Source: Undaria pinnatifida
Lineage: Eukaryota > Sar > Phaeophyceae > Laminariales > Alariaceae
Assembly: GCA_012845835.1 (NCBI GenBank)
Contig: JABAKD010000021.1
Location: forward strand, 9,094,006 to 9,158,005
Length of the DNA stretch: 64,000 bases
Direction of reading: 5' to 3'
Shown: positions 1-11,303 of the stretch, in pieces
How positions within the stretch are numbered: position 1 is the first letter of the stretch
How the letters are laid out: each line of letters starts with the position of its first letter
The notes under the pieces: model-generated
Told to the model about the DNA's origin: nothing
Database searches by the model: none
What the model saw: only the letters and a program-made list of their open reading frames with translations
Program-made: the position numbers and the translations under genes

Positions 1-1660
1 TGTTTCATTTTTTCTGTGCTCGATCTAGACGTGCTCATGACCGCGAGCTGATATATATTTATCGAGAAAACACTCACTGTCAAAACACAACATATATCTT
101 TAGACCGTTTGTAGGATGCGCAAAGATAATTCCGAGGAGGGGGCCACGCTTCGACCTCCAGCTATTTAAGGATCTCCAAAAACCGGCACGTGTTGGTGGG
201 GGGGGGTATGACAGACCCACGCCGATGGAGTGAGATGTGGCATATATACTGTAAAAAGTACCTAAAAGAGCACATGTTGATAACGAAGGAGCAAGAGGAC
301 AATACATGACATGGTTGCTATGACGAAAGGAACTCGCTGCAGTACGGAGACGATAAGGCACGCGCACACGGCCCTTCCTGCTGCTGCTGCTGCTGCTGCT
401 GGGCGGCAGGGTCATACACACGGCGTCGTGCTTCCCGTGATTTTTTTGGTGTCTTGTCATCATCTGTGAAGTAGGCGAAACATGTCCGTCAAAATCGATG
501 TGCGTGAAAAAAATGCCTCTGCGAATGAAATGTAAGGTTTAGTTTATATCCAACTGCTACTTCGAACGTCCCTGTATTTCCGTCCAGAACTACGCGAACA
601 TTGACCTGTGAGCTAGAGCACACCCACGCAGCCGCAGCGCAGCAAATAATGCGGTACGGTGGAGTGAGAGATGACAGGCTTCGACCAAAGCAACTCGCCG
701 CAGCATAGCGAGGACTCGACATGCACACGTACATGATGTGTCTTACTATTGCGGTGCGGCAGGGTTGTACACGTAGCGCTGAGTGCTGTCCTCATGTTGT
801 CTAGTGCCTGCCATCTGTGATGTGAGCAAAATTGCAGACAACAAACATTACCCCTGGTATGTACGTAAACGTACTGCCTCTGTAGACTCAAATATAACGG
901 GTTGGTATACAAATAAATACGAAAAAGGATCCTATATTACCGCCAAAATTGGTGCCATCCACGGAAATGCTATGAACATGCGCATGCAGCGGCCATCGTA
1001 CAAACAACAGCCACACGCTCATGGAGTTGAAGGCTACAGCTTCTGGAGAGCTGGACTTCAGCTGGGCGGCAAGATCGTAAGCGTGGTGCTCCACGCAAAT
1101 ATAGGGAAATGTACGTGTACCCTATACGAATAGAAAATGTCGGTTTTTGATTCCAAATCTCACGTGCGTATACGGGGAAAGGGGATACGGAAATCCACCC
1201 CCCCGGGGGGACGCAATAATCAAATCGCCAGAGAGATGTAGAAACCCAATCCCGGGGCAGATGCGGAAGTACCATCTCCGGGGATGTTCCCGAAACGGGA
1301 TTTGCCTTAAGTATGACCAAGGCCAAAAGGGTATAAAAAGCTTGCCAAGCGCGACACACTGGACGGATCGCGTCCAAACCTCCGGCAAACGTAACCCCTA
1401 CGGTCGAATTGTGGCGACCGTGAGGTTTCGGGCAAAGGTGCGGGCACGGAAAGGTGTGCGCCCGAAGAAAAAATAAATAAAGCAAATTATACGTAACATT
1501 CAAAATTATACGTATACATATACAGCGCGCCCAATCAACAATAACACACTCATCTTTACGTTTGTCGCAGGTATCGTTGCCTCCAATAAGCAGCTCTTGT
1601 TGTCTTTGGTAGCCATCGATCGACGTCCAAAACACGCGGTCTCCTGTACGTCTTTATTTT
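1..1660. other. Intergenic stretch, no gene seen
   Basis: I see no coding signal here. Open frames are short, overlap on both strands and match no family I know. Local features are a run of nine G at 198-206 and a (CTG)8 microsatellite at 378-401. Confidence 0.6.
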
Positions 1661-1669
1661 GCGTGGAAG

Positions 1670-3030
1670 TTCATGAAAGCTTTTGTGTCCATGGAAGCTT
1701 CCATGCCTTCTATGAAAGCATCCATGGACAAAATTTTCCGGGAACTCCCATGGAAGAAGCTTCCGCGGAAGATTCCACGGAAGTAGTGGAAGATGCCGCG
1801 GATGTCACTTCTACGGAAGCTTCCACGGAAGATTTTACGAAAGCTTCCACTTCCACGAGAGCTTCAACGGAAGATTCCGTGGAAGTAGAGGAAGATGTCG
1901 CGGATGTCACTTCCACGGAAGCTTCCAAGGAAGCCTTTACGAAAGCTTCAACTTTCACGAAAGCTTCCACGGTAAGCTACCACGAAAGCTTCCAAGGATT
2001 AGAAAAATCCCGCAAAAGCACTTCCACGGATTTCAGGTTTTAGTTTCATTGAAGCAACCGATAGTTTCCACGGAAGGTCGGAACTTCAGCGGCTTCCACG
2101 AAACGTTGGAAGCCACATCCACGGAATTTTACGTTTTACTTCCATGGAAGCTGCCGCAGCTTCCACGGAATCCCAGCGGCTTCCACGACAGCTCCAACGG
2201 ATATATTTGTGTTGTACACTGCTGTGCCTCCGGTACAGCTAATACTTTTTTGACAAAATAATTTACGCACACTGTGTACGAGACGAAGGGGGTTTCACCG
2301 CACATTAGTTGTTGCATTTCGTCGGATTAGGGTTAGGGTTACGTTTAGGGTGTAAACGATTTTAAGAGTATGCCAACCAAATGCCGGAAACTTTCACAGA
2401 CGCTTTCGTGGCAGTATTCTTTCACGGGGGCTATCGCGGAAGCTTTCATTGGATTGTTTTTAAATATTCCGTGGAGTTTTTTTATTATTATTATTTCTTC
2501 TACTTGTTTTTTTACTTCCACGGAAGCCTCCGTGAAAGCTTTCGTGGAAGCAAATTTACCCTGACGAAAGCTTCCGTCAAACCTCCCGTCAAAGCTTCCG
2601 CCAAAGCTTCCGTGCAAGCAAATATATTTCCACGAAAACTTCCGTGGAAGCAAAATTTCTTCCAAGAAAGCTTCCGTGAGAGATTTCGTGAAAGTTACCG
2701 TGGAAGCAAATTTACTTCCACGAAAGCTTCCGCGAAATGTCCTGTGAAAGCTTCCGTGAAAGATTCAGTGGAAGCGATTTTATTTCCACGAAAGCCTCCG
2801 TGGAAGTTTCTATGGGATCTTTCGTGGAAGCTTTCACCGAAGCCTGCGTGGAAGTTACTCCCGTGGAAGCCTCAACCAGAACCTTCCGTGGAAGTTACTT
2901 CCACGGTAGCTTCCACAGCTTCCATGAAAGCTTTCATGGAAGCGATGAAAGCTTCCGTGGATGCCGTGGAAGCTTCACGATGAAAGATTCCATGCAAGCT
3001 ATCATGAACTTCCACCTAAACTGCAGATAG
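1670..3030. repeat. Palindromic HindIII-rich minisatellite
   Basis: The whole stretch is built from short, partly self-complementary words: GGAAGCTTCC (a perfect palindrome), TTCCACGGAA and its reverse complement TTCCGTGGAA, and GAAAGCTTTC. A longer direct duplication with a 102 bp period begins at 1789 and 1891. Because the words are multiples of three or near-palindromic, both strands stay open and give Ser/Thr/Glu-rich translations (for example 1750-2043), which look like array artefacts. The left part (1740-2190) mostly uses the TTCCACGGAA form. The right part (2460-2960) mostly uses the reverse-complement form. Confidence 0.8.
2326..2350 (+). repeat. Interstitial telomere-like repeat
   Basis: The sequence reads ATTAGGGTTAGGGTTACG followed by TTTAGGG: two perfect TTAGGG units and a degenerate third. 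TTAGGG-type repeats are the telomere repeat of many eukaryotes, including brown algae. It lies between the two halves of the HindIII-rich minisatellite, so it may mark an old end-joining or telomere-repair site, though two units alone could occur by chance. Confidence 0.6.
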
Positions 3031-3249
3031 TGCAGGTGGCCCAAAAAACGATTGGTCTTTCAGTGTTCTCGTACGCAACACGCCTGACAACATACTACTC
3101 GATGCTGGATACCAGGTTCCTATTGCAAGCGACATCCACGTGTCGTCCTATTGCATTATAAATATATCGATTACCAAGTGATCTCCAGTGCCACGTGAAG
3201 TGTTATGTATGCCGCCTCTTTCGAGAGACCCCAAACATACAGATTAATA

Positions 3250-4010
3250 ATTCAATGACCTTTTTTGGATGACACTACATACCTATCTTAAGAAGAATAG
3301 CCAATGGTAGCATTCTCGCTGAAGTGGTCAAGTCATGTAGACATCGATCGACAATGTCACATACCTATGCGAAGGACCACAGTCCTCTTGTACTAACAAG
3401 TTTCGATATGTCGGTAAATGAAAAGGCACCGATCGACTATTATTGTCACACTGATTCGAAGAACACTAGAATCTGTCGCACCAATTTCTCTGAACCAATA
3501 CCTACCATGTATTATGAGAGTAACATGAGAGCAATATGCCCCATTGTGGCTAAATATATCTATATGGGTCAAAGTCTTAGATATCGAGATATACAATTTG
3601 AAGTTCCTACCACAAGTCCAACAGGCTATTGAACAAATCCCTCTGAACATATTGCCATGATCAATAGGTATCGAAACAAAACTTTACGTGTACCTATCCC
3701 GGGAACTATTGCCTATTGTACAAATCTTTCTGGACCAATTACTGGCTTAAGGGGTAGGCATTGATAGACAAACGTATGTCTATCCCAAGTGCATTAGTCT
3801 ATTGCACAAAATTTTTCGAACCTATTGAACCCATAGACTAAATAAGTATCGATAGACGATTTCGAATACCTATCCCAAACACAACATCCCACGGAAGAAA
3901 TCAGGCTGAACCTATTGGTCGAAACAATAGGTATCGATGGATGGTTTGGACCCCCTCTTGCAAAGAGCAATAGGTATCGGTATGCTATACACCATCCTAC
4001 TGAAACACTA
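3250..4010. repeat. Degenerate tandem array, unit about 85-90 bp
   Basis: The words TAGGTATCGATAGAC, TACCTATCCC and CTATTG...ACAAAT..TTCTGAACC recur in the same order. The TAGGTA-like word starts at 3665, 3755, 3843 and 3928 (spacings 90, 88, 85), with weaker units upstream around 3342 and 3429 and a truncated one at 3971. No coding potential. Confidence 0.7.
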
Positions 4011-4019
4011 ACATGTAGT

Positions 4020-7000
4020 CTTATTCAATAGGTTCCTGTCCGGGGTGTCGTCGCCTACATGCATATGCGAGATTTTCTACCAAAACAAAACAAGCTATGT
4101 GCAGTCGATGCAGATTCTATATATTGAATACAGGAAAGTGCATCTCGTCTGTCCTTAATCTAACAACCCCTATGCCAGGCCCCAGGCACCTGGTAGCAGA
4201 TACCAGGTGTATCAGGAGGGCTTCAATCACAGGTGTGGTCCCTGACAACACCTCATACGGCGTAAACGATTGCTAGACACTCCCGCGCTGCCAATTTTGT
4301 TTGGTACTTGGACGCAGACCGACACCCTGGAAATATCCTCGTGAAAAAGGCAAACAACCTCCCCAACACGAGGCCGAGTAGTGCACTGATGCACAACGAT
4401 AATACCCTGGAGACAAGTAACAGCCTCACATGTTGAGGTCCAGCGGCGACGACGAGCAACGCAGACTCGGGTTGCGCAGTGCGGATCGCCTCCTCTAACT
4501 CAGGGACCCAACTTCATCCACCATATATTATCAATAGCCCTTGCATTAGTCTACACCTAACGTACTCACTGATGTACCCTCTAACAGCTGCCGATCATCA
4601 CTCTCCTGCCCAGCCTCCTTGCACGTACAGCCAAAGAAACGGGTTTCCCTTCCCCACCCCCCTTGATGCAGACGCCTCCGCCAGTTGTATAAAACTGGAA
4701 CCAAAAAATATATAAAATATTCAAAAGGGACGTCACCCAATTTGTTTGTGGTGCGTGGGCTTGTGTCTGTCGAAACAGGAATAAGAAAGGGAAACCCACT
4801 CAGCACAAAGAGGGAAAACAACGGCGCTAGCATCTAGTACAGTGCACTTACGTTCTCCCTTTCCCGGGGAGCGCGGGGAAGTTCATCCTTAGTTAAGCCC
4901 TCGCTTCTGCGTTGCTCCTCGGCAACTGTCGACCTGAACAGGTGAGTCTCAAATTGGAACTTGTTTCCAGGCCACACCACAGCAACGACGCAGCAGCGAC
5001 ACCCTAGGTAGCAATACACTATATTGTACTCTTTGTTGTTAATTGCATGCTGTGTGTAGTTGTTTACTTTCTTACTATTAATAAAGATGTTTTGACCGGG
5101 TCTTTACAAGGCAACTCTACTGCGATGGCAGACCGTATATGTAGAACACGCAGTTATGATGGTATTTGATGAAAATATTTCAAGGACGTCACGTTAGTTG
5201 GACGAATTTCTGAACACTCATCTTTCTTTGCAAACTGCATATGATATACTTTGCGAGAGACAAACAGGCGATGAATTGGCATGCGACCTCGTGACGGGAG
5301 CATGTAATGTGTAGAACGCGTACTACTTTTTTTCGTGTACATGTGTGGGTTGCCCTTAACTCGCCTGCTGAGTCTACGTAACTTCGGTCCTGGTACGTAC
5401 GAGGTACGTACAGGTGCGTTTTTTCGTGCTTCGTTTCGCATCTAGACCAGAGTGTTTGCGAGAAACGTGCTTCAGAAAAGTGCTCTCCCTCTGCTAAAAA
5501 ACGTGAATTCTCTTCCCACCATGATTTCAGTGTGTTTGCAGTTGGAAGTAACCAAAATCCTGCAGCGACGCTTACAAAATTTGGAGGGGGTGTGGGGTTG
5601 TGCAGCAACAAAACAAATAAAATAGATATAAGTGTGGACGGTAGTCCCTTCGCAGGTTTCTCTTTTTCAGATGAAGGTGTTAGTGTGGAGACACACCGAG
5701 GTGGGTTATGTGCGCAACCGCACGCTTGAGGGTCAACCATGAGGGAACACATCGGAGTCTGCCTCAAGGAGCCAGGATGATCTTGAAGGATTATAGTGAT
5801 AAGGAGGCGGTACAATCTAGGGAATAGGGTCTTGTATCCCCAGAAGCACTAGAAACAAATCTAAAAAGTAGCGTACCAGGTACTGGTAGCGACCGCAGCC
5901 AAGCAACGGCAGAGGAGGCAGGGTTCACCGCTATGCCGCCGCCGTCATCCCACTACAGCCAGCAGCAGCACTGCTAGCGGCAGCAAGCGGCAGCATCCGC
6001 TTCAGCAATAATAACGAGGAACACCAGCACTGGCACCGGCGACAGCAAGAGCTTTTTTCCCCCTTTTTCTGATTTTGGGACGCCGGCTTCGCATTGTTCT
6101 CGTCGTGTCCCGCTGTGCTCAGCGTACGCCACCACCGTGCAGGTGTGCCCTACTACGATCACGGCCGGGCCCGACATTTAGACCGCGGCGGCCTCACACC
6201 CCGCACCTGCTGATGCTGCTGCAGCTGCTGCTGCGATGTCGGTGTGGATTAATATTGAATTTTTACACGAGCTGTGCCCTTGTGTCTCGGTCTATGATAC
6301 GAGCATAGAGCACGAAACCGCGTACGAGTGGCCGACGCATTCTCCACGACACCAACCGGGCGAAAGTGTACCGTGGTAATAGCGACCCGCTGGCACACCC
6401 CAACACCGCTCATCCGCGGTATACTCTAGCTACACCTCTCGAGTCTGTCCTCTCAGCGGCTCCTGTAGTGTGTCGACACAGCACTGCTGTGAGCACAATC
6501 AGCAGGCAGCTAGTCGTGGTCGGTGCCCTGGCCAGGCAAGGAAGATGCTCCGTGCCTAGTTATTTGAACTGCGTCGGACAAATGCTCGGTGTGCTGTAGA
6601 CCAATACAACGGAGAGCCGAAATAGTACCGAGATTTTGGCCAACAACTACCTTTGCTGAATCACATTTTTGGCTCAAGTTTAGCAAAGTACCGGACTTCC
6701 TACCCCTTGGGGGATTTTCGAAGTTTTTTTTTCAGGTAAAACGATTTCGCAACATCTTGTTTGTGTCGTTTTTTCTCTTTCCGTATTTTTTTTTCAACTC
6801 TTCAGATTGATATCCGTATGTGCATTACTTGGTTTCCTTGGTGCCACGTGGCTTCGAGCCTAGAAACGTGTGTAACAGTATGTGCATGATACGTACGTTC
6901 GCTGGCCTGCGATTTCACATTAACGTTTTTGCGTACAAATTGCTTCAGGTATAGTCTAATATTTACCTGTTCCACTTTTTTTTCTTCTATTTACCAGGTA

Positions 7001-7040
7001 CCTGGTATGTATTTCATGGGGTGTTCTTCAACCCAAGATA
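4020..7040. other. Intergenic stretch, CAG/CTG-rich in part
   Basis: No gene recognised. 5940-6240 is rich in imperfect GCA/CAG and CTG triplets. Everything else is unique-looking sequence without a family match. Confidence 0.5.
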
Positions 7041-7044
7041 GCCG

Positions 7045-7225
7045 ATCGGCCGGGTAGTGTAGTGATTACACTCGAATACTACTAAGGTTGGTGTCAGGGG
7101 TTCAAATCTCGGTATGGAGATTGAGACACCAACTGCCGAGAGCGCATATTGGCGTGGGTAAGCACAACTTGACTCCAGTCGATGAGAGGGAAAAATGCGG
7201 TACCCATTTTGACATAAAATGAAAG
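7045..7225 (+). repeat. tRNA-related, SINE-like sequence with Pol III boxes
   Basis: An A-box-like word TAGTGTAGTGA (7055-7065) is followed about 35 nt later by a B-box GTTCAAATC (7100-7108). This is the internal RNA polymerase III promoter layout of tRNA genes and tRNA-derived SINEs. A clean cloverleaf cannot be folded, since the T-arm pairs poorly, so a functional tRNA is unlikely. A tRNA-derived SINE head or decayed tRNA is the better reading. Confidence 0.45.
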
Positions 7226-7310
7226 CGCACACCGTAGTTTCTGGAGAGGGGAGACGATGGCCCCGCCTGTGAGTTTTTTTTTCGTCTAGGAGGAAAGGAG
7301 AAAAAAAGAT

Positions 7311-7728
7311 TGTCAACATAATAGTTTCCACGCACAAATTGAACTGCCCCACCCGTCCCCTCCCCCCCCTTCCCCCCTCCCGCCCCCGTTTTGATTAAAA
7401 TCAGGCCCCCACGTTCTTACAAACTCCGCCCTCCCCTCACCGGATATTCGACTTACAGGATTCACTTGATAAACTGATGCATTTACTTCCACAGCTGTTA
7501 GATTTTGTCCCCCTCAGAAACGGGTTTTATAGTTTCCGCGCACAGACTGCCTAACATCACCCTGTTGACCCTGATAGCTACACTGTAGTTGCAAGGAGAG
7601 TCGCCGACCTATATCCTTAATGAGGACACACAACCCGTAATACGCGCGATCGGAGTATCTCACACAGCTCGCAAAGATGAGTTCCGACAAAATCTTCGAT
7701 CTCACAGCTGGAGTGTATTTTAATTTTT
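7311..7728 (-). repeat. Dispersed G/C-run element, copy 1 (GR family)
   Basis: About 410 bp that recurs at 61425-61831 in the same orientation and at 30882-31230 inverted, with a shorter piece at 35385-35520. Shared landmarks are ACGCACAAATTGA.CTGCCCC, a variable C-run, GATTCACTTGATAAACTG, the dyad AGCTACA-N-TGTAG and a sharp end at GTGTATTTTAATTTTT. Flanking sequence differs beyond the end. No ORF of its own, so it looks like a non-autonomous dispersed repeat. Confidence 0.8.
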
Positions 7729-9840
7729 AGAGTATACGGGATGAGCAAAAAGATGCAGAAATGGTGACTAAAGCCTGTCCTGTGACCACGGGCTTGATAA
7801 TGCGAGTTCATGCGAGAACAACGATGTGGCCGCGATTGAGAAGAGTCGAGCTAACACTGTACGTAAACGACCGATTACAACTCTGCGTCAGAAACTCCTG
7901 ACACCCTGCTCGTGTGTCGGTATCTCCGGTGGTGTGAAGGACTAGCTTGATTCATCAGAGTCTGAATTTTTTGCAGAGAGTAGAGTCGCCGTGGACACAG
8001 CCTGGGTCGCCTTTGTCCTCCGAATCCCACTTTGTCGTGTGTGGAAGGCAAACGGACGGCTGACTAAACACGCCGCCTGCTACTGCTACTGCTGTAGCTA
8101 CAGCTTTGCGGTTTTCTCGGAGCTCGCCAGAAGCACTGCAATACGTACTTGATGTCGTCATGGTTTATCTCACAACGCACGCTTCTGCTGTGCGAGAGTG
8201 CCGCGGTCGACACTCTCTCTGCTTGCGCTTCACCTACCGATCGACGCCCTATTACAAGGTTTTTGGGTGTATGCCTCGATAAAGACATAATTATTTATTG
8301 CTTGCCCTAGCCACAGACTGCAGCAGCAGCGGCACCAGGATGGCAGTTCTCGTCAACAGCGGGGTAGGTGGCAGTACATTCTAGATGTCGTGTCTTTGCG
8401 ATTGTTTTTCCGCCTAACAGACGCTGTGTTGTATCTTGTTATATGCAAGCTACGCTGCCGGCGTATTATTTCCGCATAAATTGGTTCGAAGCGCCGGAAA
8501 TCCTTTACTTTGAATGGAATGATGTAAGTCCTTCGAGATATTTTTAAATGTTGTAGTCTATATTTCGTCTATCAGAGACATTTCGAATTACTAGGAATTT
8601 GTAACTTAAGCACAACCTGATATTAGGCTGGCGGGCGTCATACATCGAGGATCTGCTAACAACGGTGTTCTCGTTGCCGTAGTATGTCATCAGTACTATG
8701 TTAGATTATCAGTTGCATGTATTGCCGTACATTCGGATGTATCAGGTAGCTGTTTTACAGACGAGATGCTTACGCAAATATAATGCGTGGACGGCGAAGC
8801 AACCCCCCGCAATCAGCCCACGTGAGAAGGGGGGCCGTGATTCATCACCAGGCGCTCCCTGTTAAGCATTTGCCGCTCTGACTGCTATGTCTTGCTATAT
8901 TGATATTCTCGGAGGTCCGGCGCACGCGGTTGAAGACTTTGTACAGCGTGGCGTATACGAACAGTCTCGTACACGCCTGGTGCGGATTTGTTGCCTCTGC
9001 AGGACAAGTACAACAATACCAGTTGCAGTCTACGGTACAGCAGTACCAGTGGAAGAGGGCACGGACAGCCTTTAACTTTGCTGTAGAGGCGCTGTGTATT
9101 TCGGAAGGTTCGTTGTAGTGCTGCAAAGAAGTCGTTCGTGTGTAGGTAAAACATGTTGTACAATATTGGTACTGCGGATTTTTCTTGGTCTGTGGCGTGT
9201 ATCAGCCATTGCCGTTGGTCAGGGTGCGAAAGGGATAAGCCTGTACTCGTTAAGGAAACAGTGCGACGCTGCTTCTGCCGGATCATTAAAAACATTTTTG
9301 CCGAATCACGAGAAACCTATTGTGTTGTTTCTTGGCTATTTTACCGTCAGGATATATTGGTCGATGTGTCCCCCTACAAACAAATAGGCATCAAGGGTTT
9401 ATGTGTTTTGCTTCAGCAGGAGTTCCCTATCTATTGCATATAGGTACAAGTATAGGTTCCGCGGTGATTATAGCTACGTTTACACGTGCGTTTACGTGGA
9501 TGACGACCTCAAGCCATCTCCGAGGTTTCCACTATCTTCGCTTATTATTCCCGGTGTTTCTTTGTGAACGTTGCGGATACACATTGTTTATCAATGCTTG
9601 TAATTTCCAGGTCAAGTCATACGTATTACAAGAGGATTACCCTCAGCGACCTTCTGGAAAAGCCGTGGTCTCAGCCCCCCCCCCCCTCCCACCCGTACGT
9701 GCGTGTTATATCGCTCAAAGGGTTCAGCGTTCCCACTCTTCAGTTTTTTTTTCTCGTCGTTTTTCGTTGAATTTTGCTAACATGCGCTTCACGCCAGCCC
9801 AGTTTTTTACGCGAAATCAAGTGCCGACGAGCTCGAGTAG
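7729..9840. other. Intergenic stretch, no gene seen
   Basis: Short overlapping frames on both strands with no recognisable motif. No repeat structure evident by eye. Confidence 0.5.
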
Positions 9841-9844
9841 TATG

Positions 9845-9910
9845 CCGGGAGGACTCGAACCGGCATCATTGACTTCGATCGGGACGATAAGAACACCTAT
9901 TAAATCACAT
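9845..9910 (-). repeat. tRNA-like Pol III box pair
   Basis: On the minus strand TGATTTAATAGG (9907-9896) fits the A-box consensus at 11 of 12 positions. GGTTCGAGTCC (9861-9851) is a good B-box, with 34 nt between them. The B-box sits in a hairpin closed by ATGCCGG and CCGGCAT. The rest does not fold as a normal cloverleaf, so this is a tRNA-derived repeat or tRNA pseudogene rather than a confident tRNA. Confidence 0.45.
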
Positions 9911-9964
9911 TCCACACGGGACGAACTCACTACATCAGTTGTCTTGGTCACCTTTTCCGTGTAA

Positions 9965-11303
9965 GCAGTTTTTGTAGTGTCCAGGTTCCAACATTAAATT
10001 TGACGTATTCAACCCCACACCCTCCGACCCTAGGCTATAGTCGTCCGCACGCAAGTTTATGCTCGGACATCCTTGTTACACCCCACAACTTCCGGTTCGG
10101 AGCGTGCGAGGATAGAGGTTGCGCGTTTTGTCACGGTACTTTCTGAGCGACGGGGCTCGTTGACCTTCCTTGACCCAAAATCGTCGGGATAATTTAATTA
10201 TTGTTTTGTAAACTAGACCATTATGTGTGCCTTGGCCATGGATTTGGTCGTCACAAAAGCACTCTCCGGCTTACTCAAAACAACGGTGTTTATGGTGAGA
10301 GGTATGCATGTCCTCACGGGAGGAAAGAGCCCGAGAAACTAAGATGTGCACGTTCACCGCGGCGTGTGTCGTTTCGCGCGTCTGTTTTCGCTTCTGTACT
10401 GCGCAGACAATGGATCAACCGTTTTCAGCGTGCTGTGGTTTTCTAGCGCTTCTGGTAGTCCTCGTGACAAGAGTTGGAAATTATGCTTTTTCTTTCTGCT
10501 TGCCTGTACCCGTGCGGCATTGAATGGTTTTTTATGTGGATATGTGATTACCCCGCGGCCCAGTGGTTCACTTCCACATTACAGCAACAGTTGCTGCCTT
10601 CGATGTATCCTATACAACATGACGTTCCGAGACTCTTTTTTCGCTGACCACACGTCGAATCAGTATCGCCGTTTTGTCCGGAACGCGAGTACTCACGGGG
10701 CATGAAACCCCGAGTCTTTACCGCCAGGACGGCTCATCACCGCAAACACCTTGTTTCCCTTGGCGCCGTGCTTTGTTTTAGAAGTAAGGAGTTGAGGGAC
10801 AACGCTTCTTCGAACGATATCGCTGTTGTTCCTATTCGTTCGATACAAGCGACTTTCAGCACCACAATGGCGCAAAATCTCGGTTGCTCGTTTTTACGGG
10901 CACGCGTTTCCGAAACTTCGTATCTGCCCCCATGACCGGAAGCTCCCAAAGCAGTGAGAACAGAAGTTTTGATATTTTTTTCCCCTTTTGTTCGTTTTCT
11001 CTAACGCATGAGTATTCGGGAGCTGCAAACACCCACCAGTGGAAGCACCTAGTCAGAGCTACAGGGTACTACGTACCGCAATTGACGTAGAAATACCCAA
11101 TGCCTGTGCAGGCGGTGTTACCCTGCAATGATCTCGAGACTCCGCCGCGAAACCATATTCGTGTCACCCCCAGTAGTTGAATGTTATCATATACGGTTGG
11201 TTGCACGGCCTGATTGTGTCTCTACCCCGACTTTATCTTCGCCGCACCTCTATTTCAAGCCCGGACCAGGCGTTTTACAGCTGCTGCAGCCTTTTGGAAG
11301 AGG
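9965..11303. other. Upstream region of the EsV-1-7 gene
   Basis: No coding sequence recognised. It ends at the ATG of the gene at 11304. A word resembling a tRNA A-box (GGCCCAGTGGTTCA, near 10557) lacks a matching B-box. No TATA box can be assigned with confidence. Confidence 0.4.

Noticed and set aside
1597-2043. Ser/Thr/Glu-rich frame in the HindIII minisatellite
   Set aside because: Both strands are open because the repeat is nearly palindromic and its 102 bp duplication is a multiple of three. Not evidence of a protein.
4253-4459. Minus-strand KLAARECLAIVYAV, resembling the ..E.LAIVWA.. word of gypsy RNase H
   Set aside because: A single short match. Sequence before and after does not continue the RNase H domain in any frame. 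Could be a tiny relic but not supportable.
5189-5815. 208-codon minus-strand frame
   Set aside because: No motif, overlaps equally plausible frames, no start or splice support.
9320-9964. 214-codon plus-strand frame ending in the tRNA-like repeat
   Set aside because: Its C-terminal part is antisense to a Pol III-box repeat and the rest has no family resemblance.
10540-10640. Third tRNA-like A-box (GGCCCAGTGGTTCA)
   Set aside because: No B-box at a suitable distance; only CCTTCGATG-like similarity, too weak.
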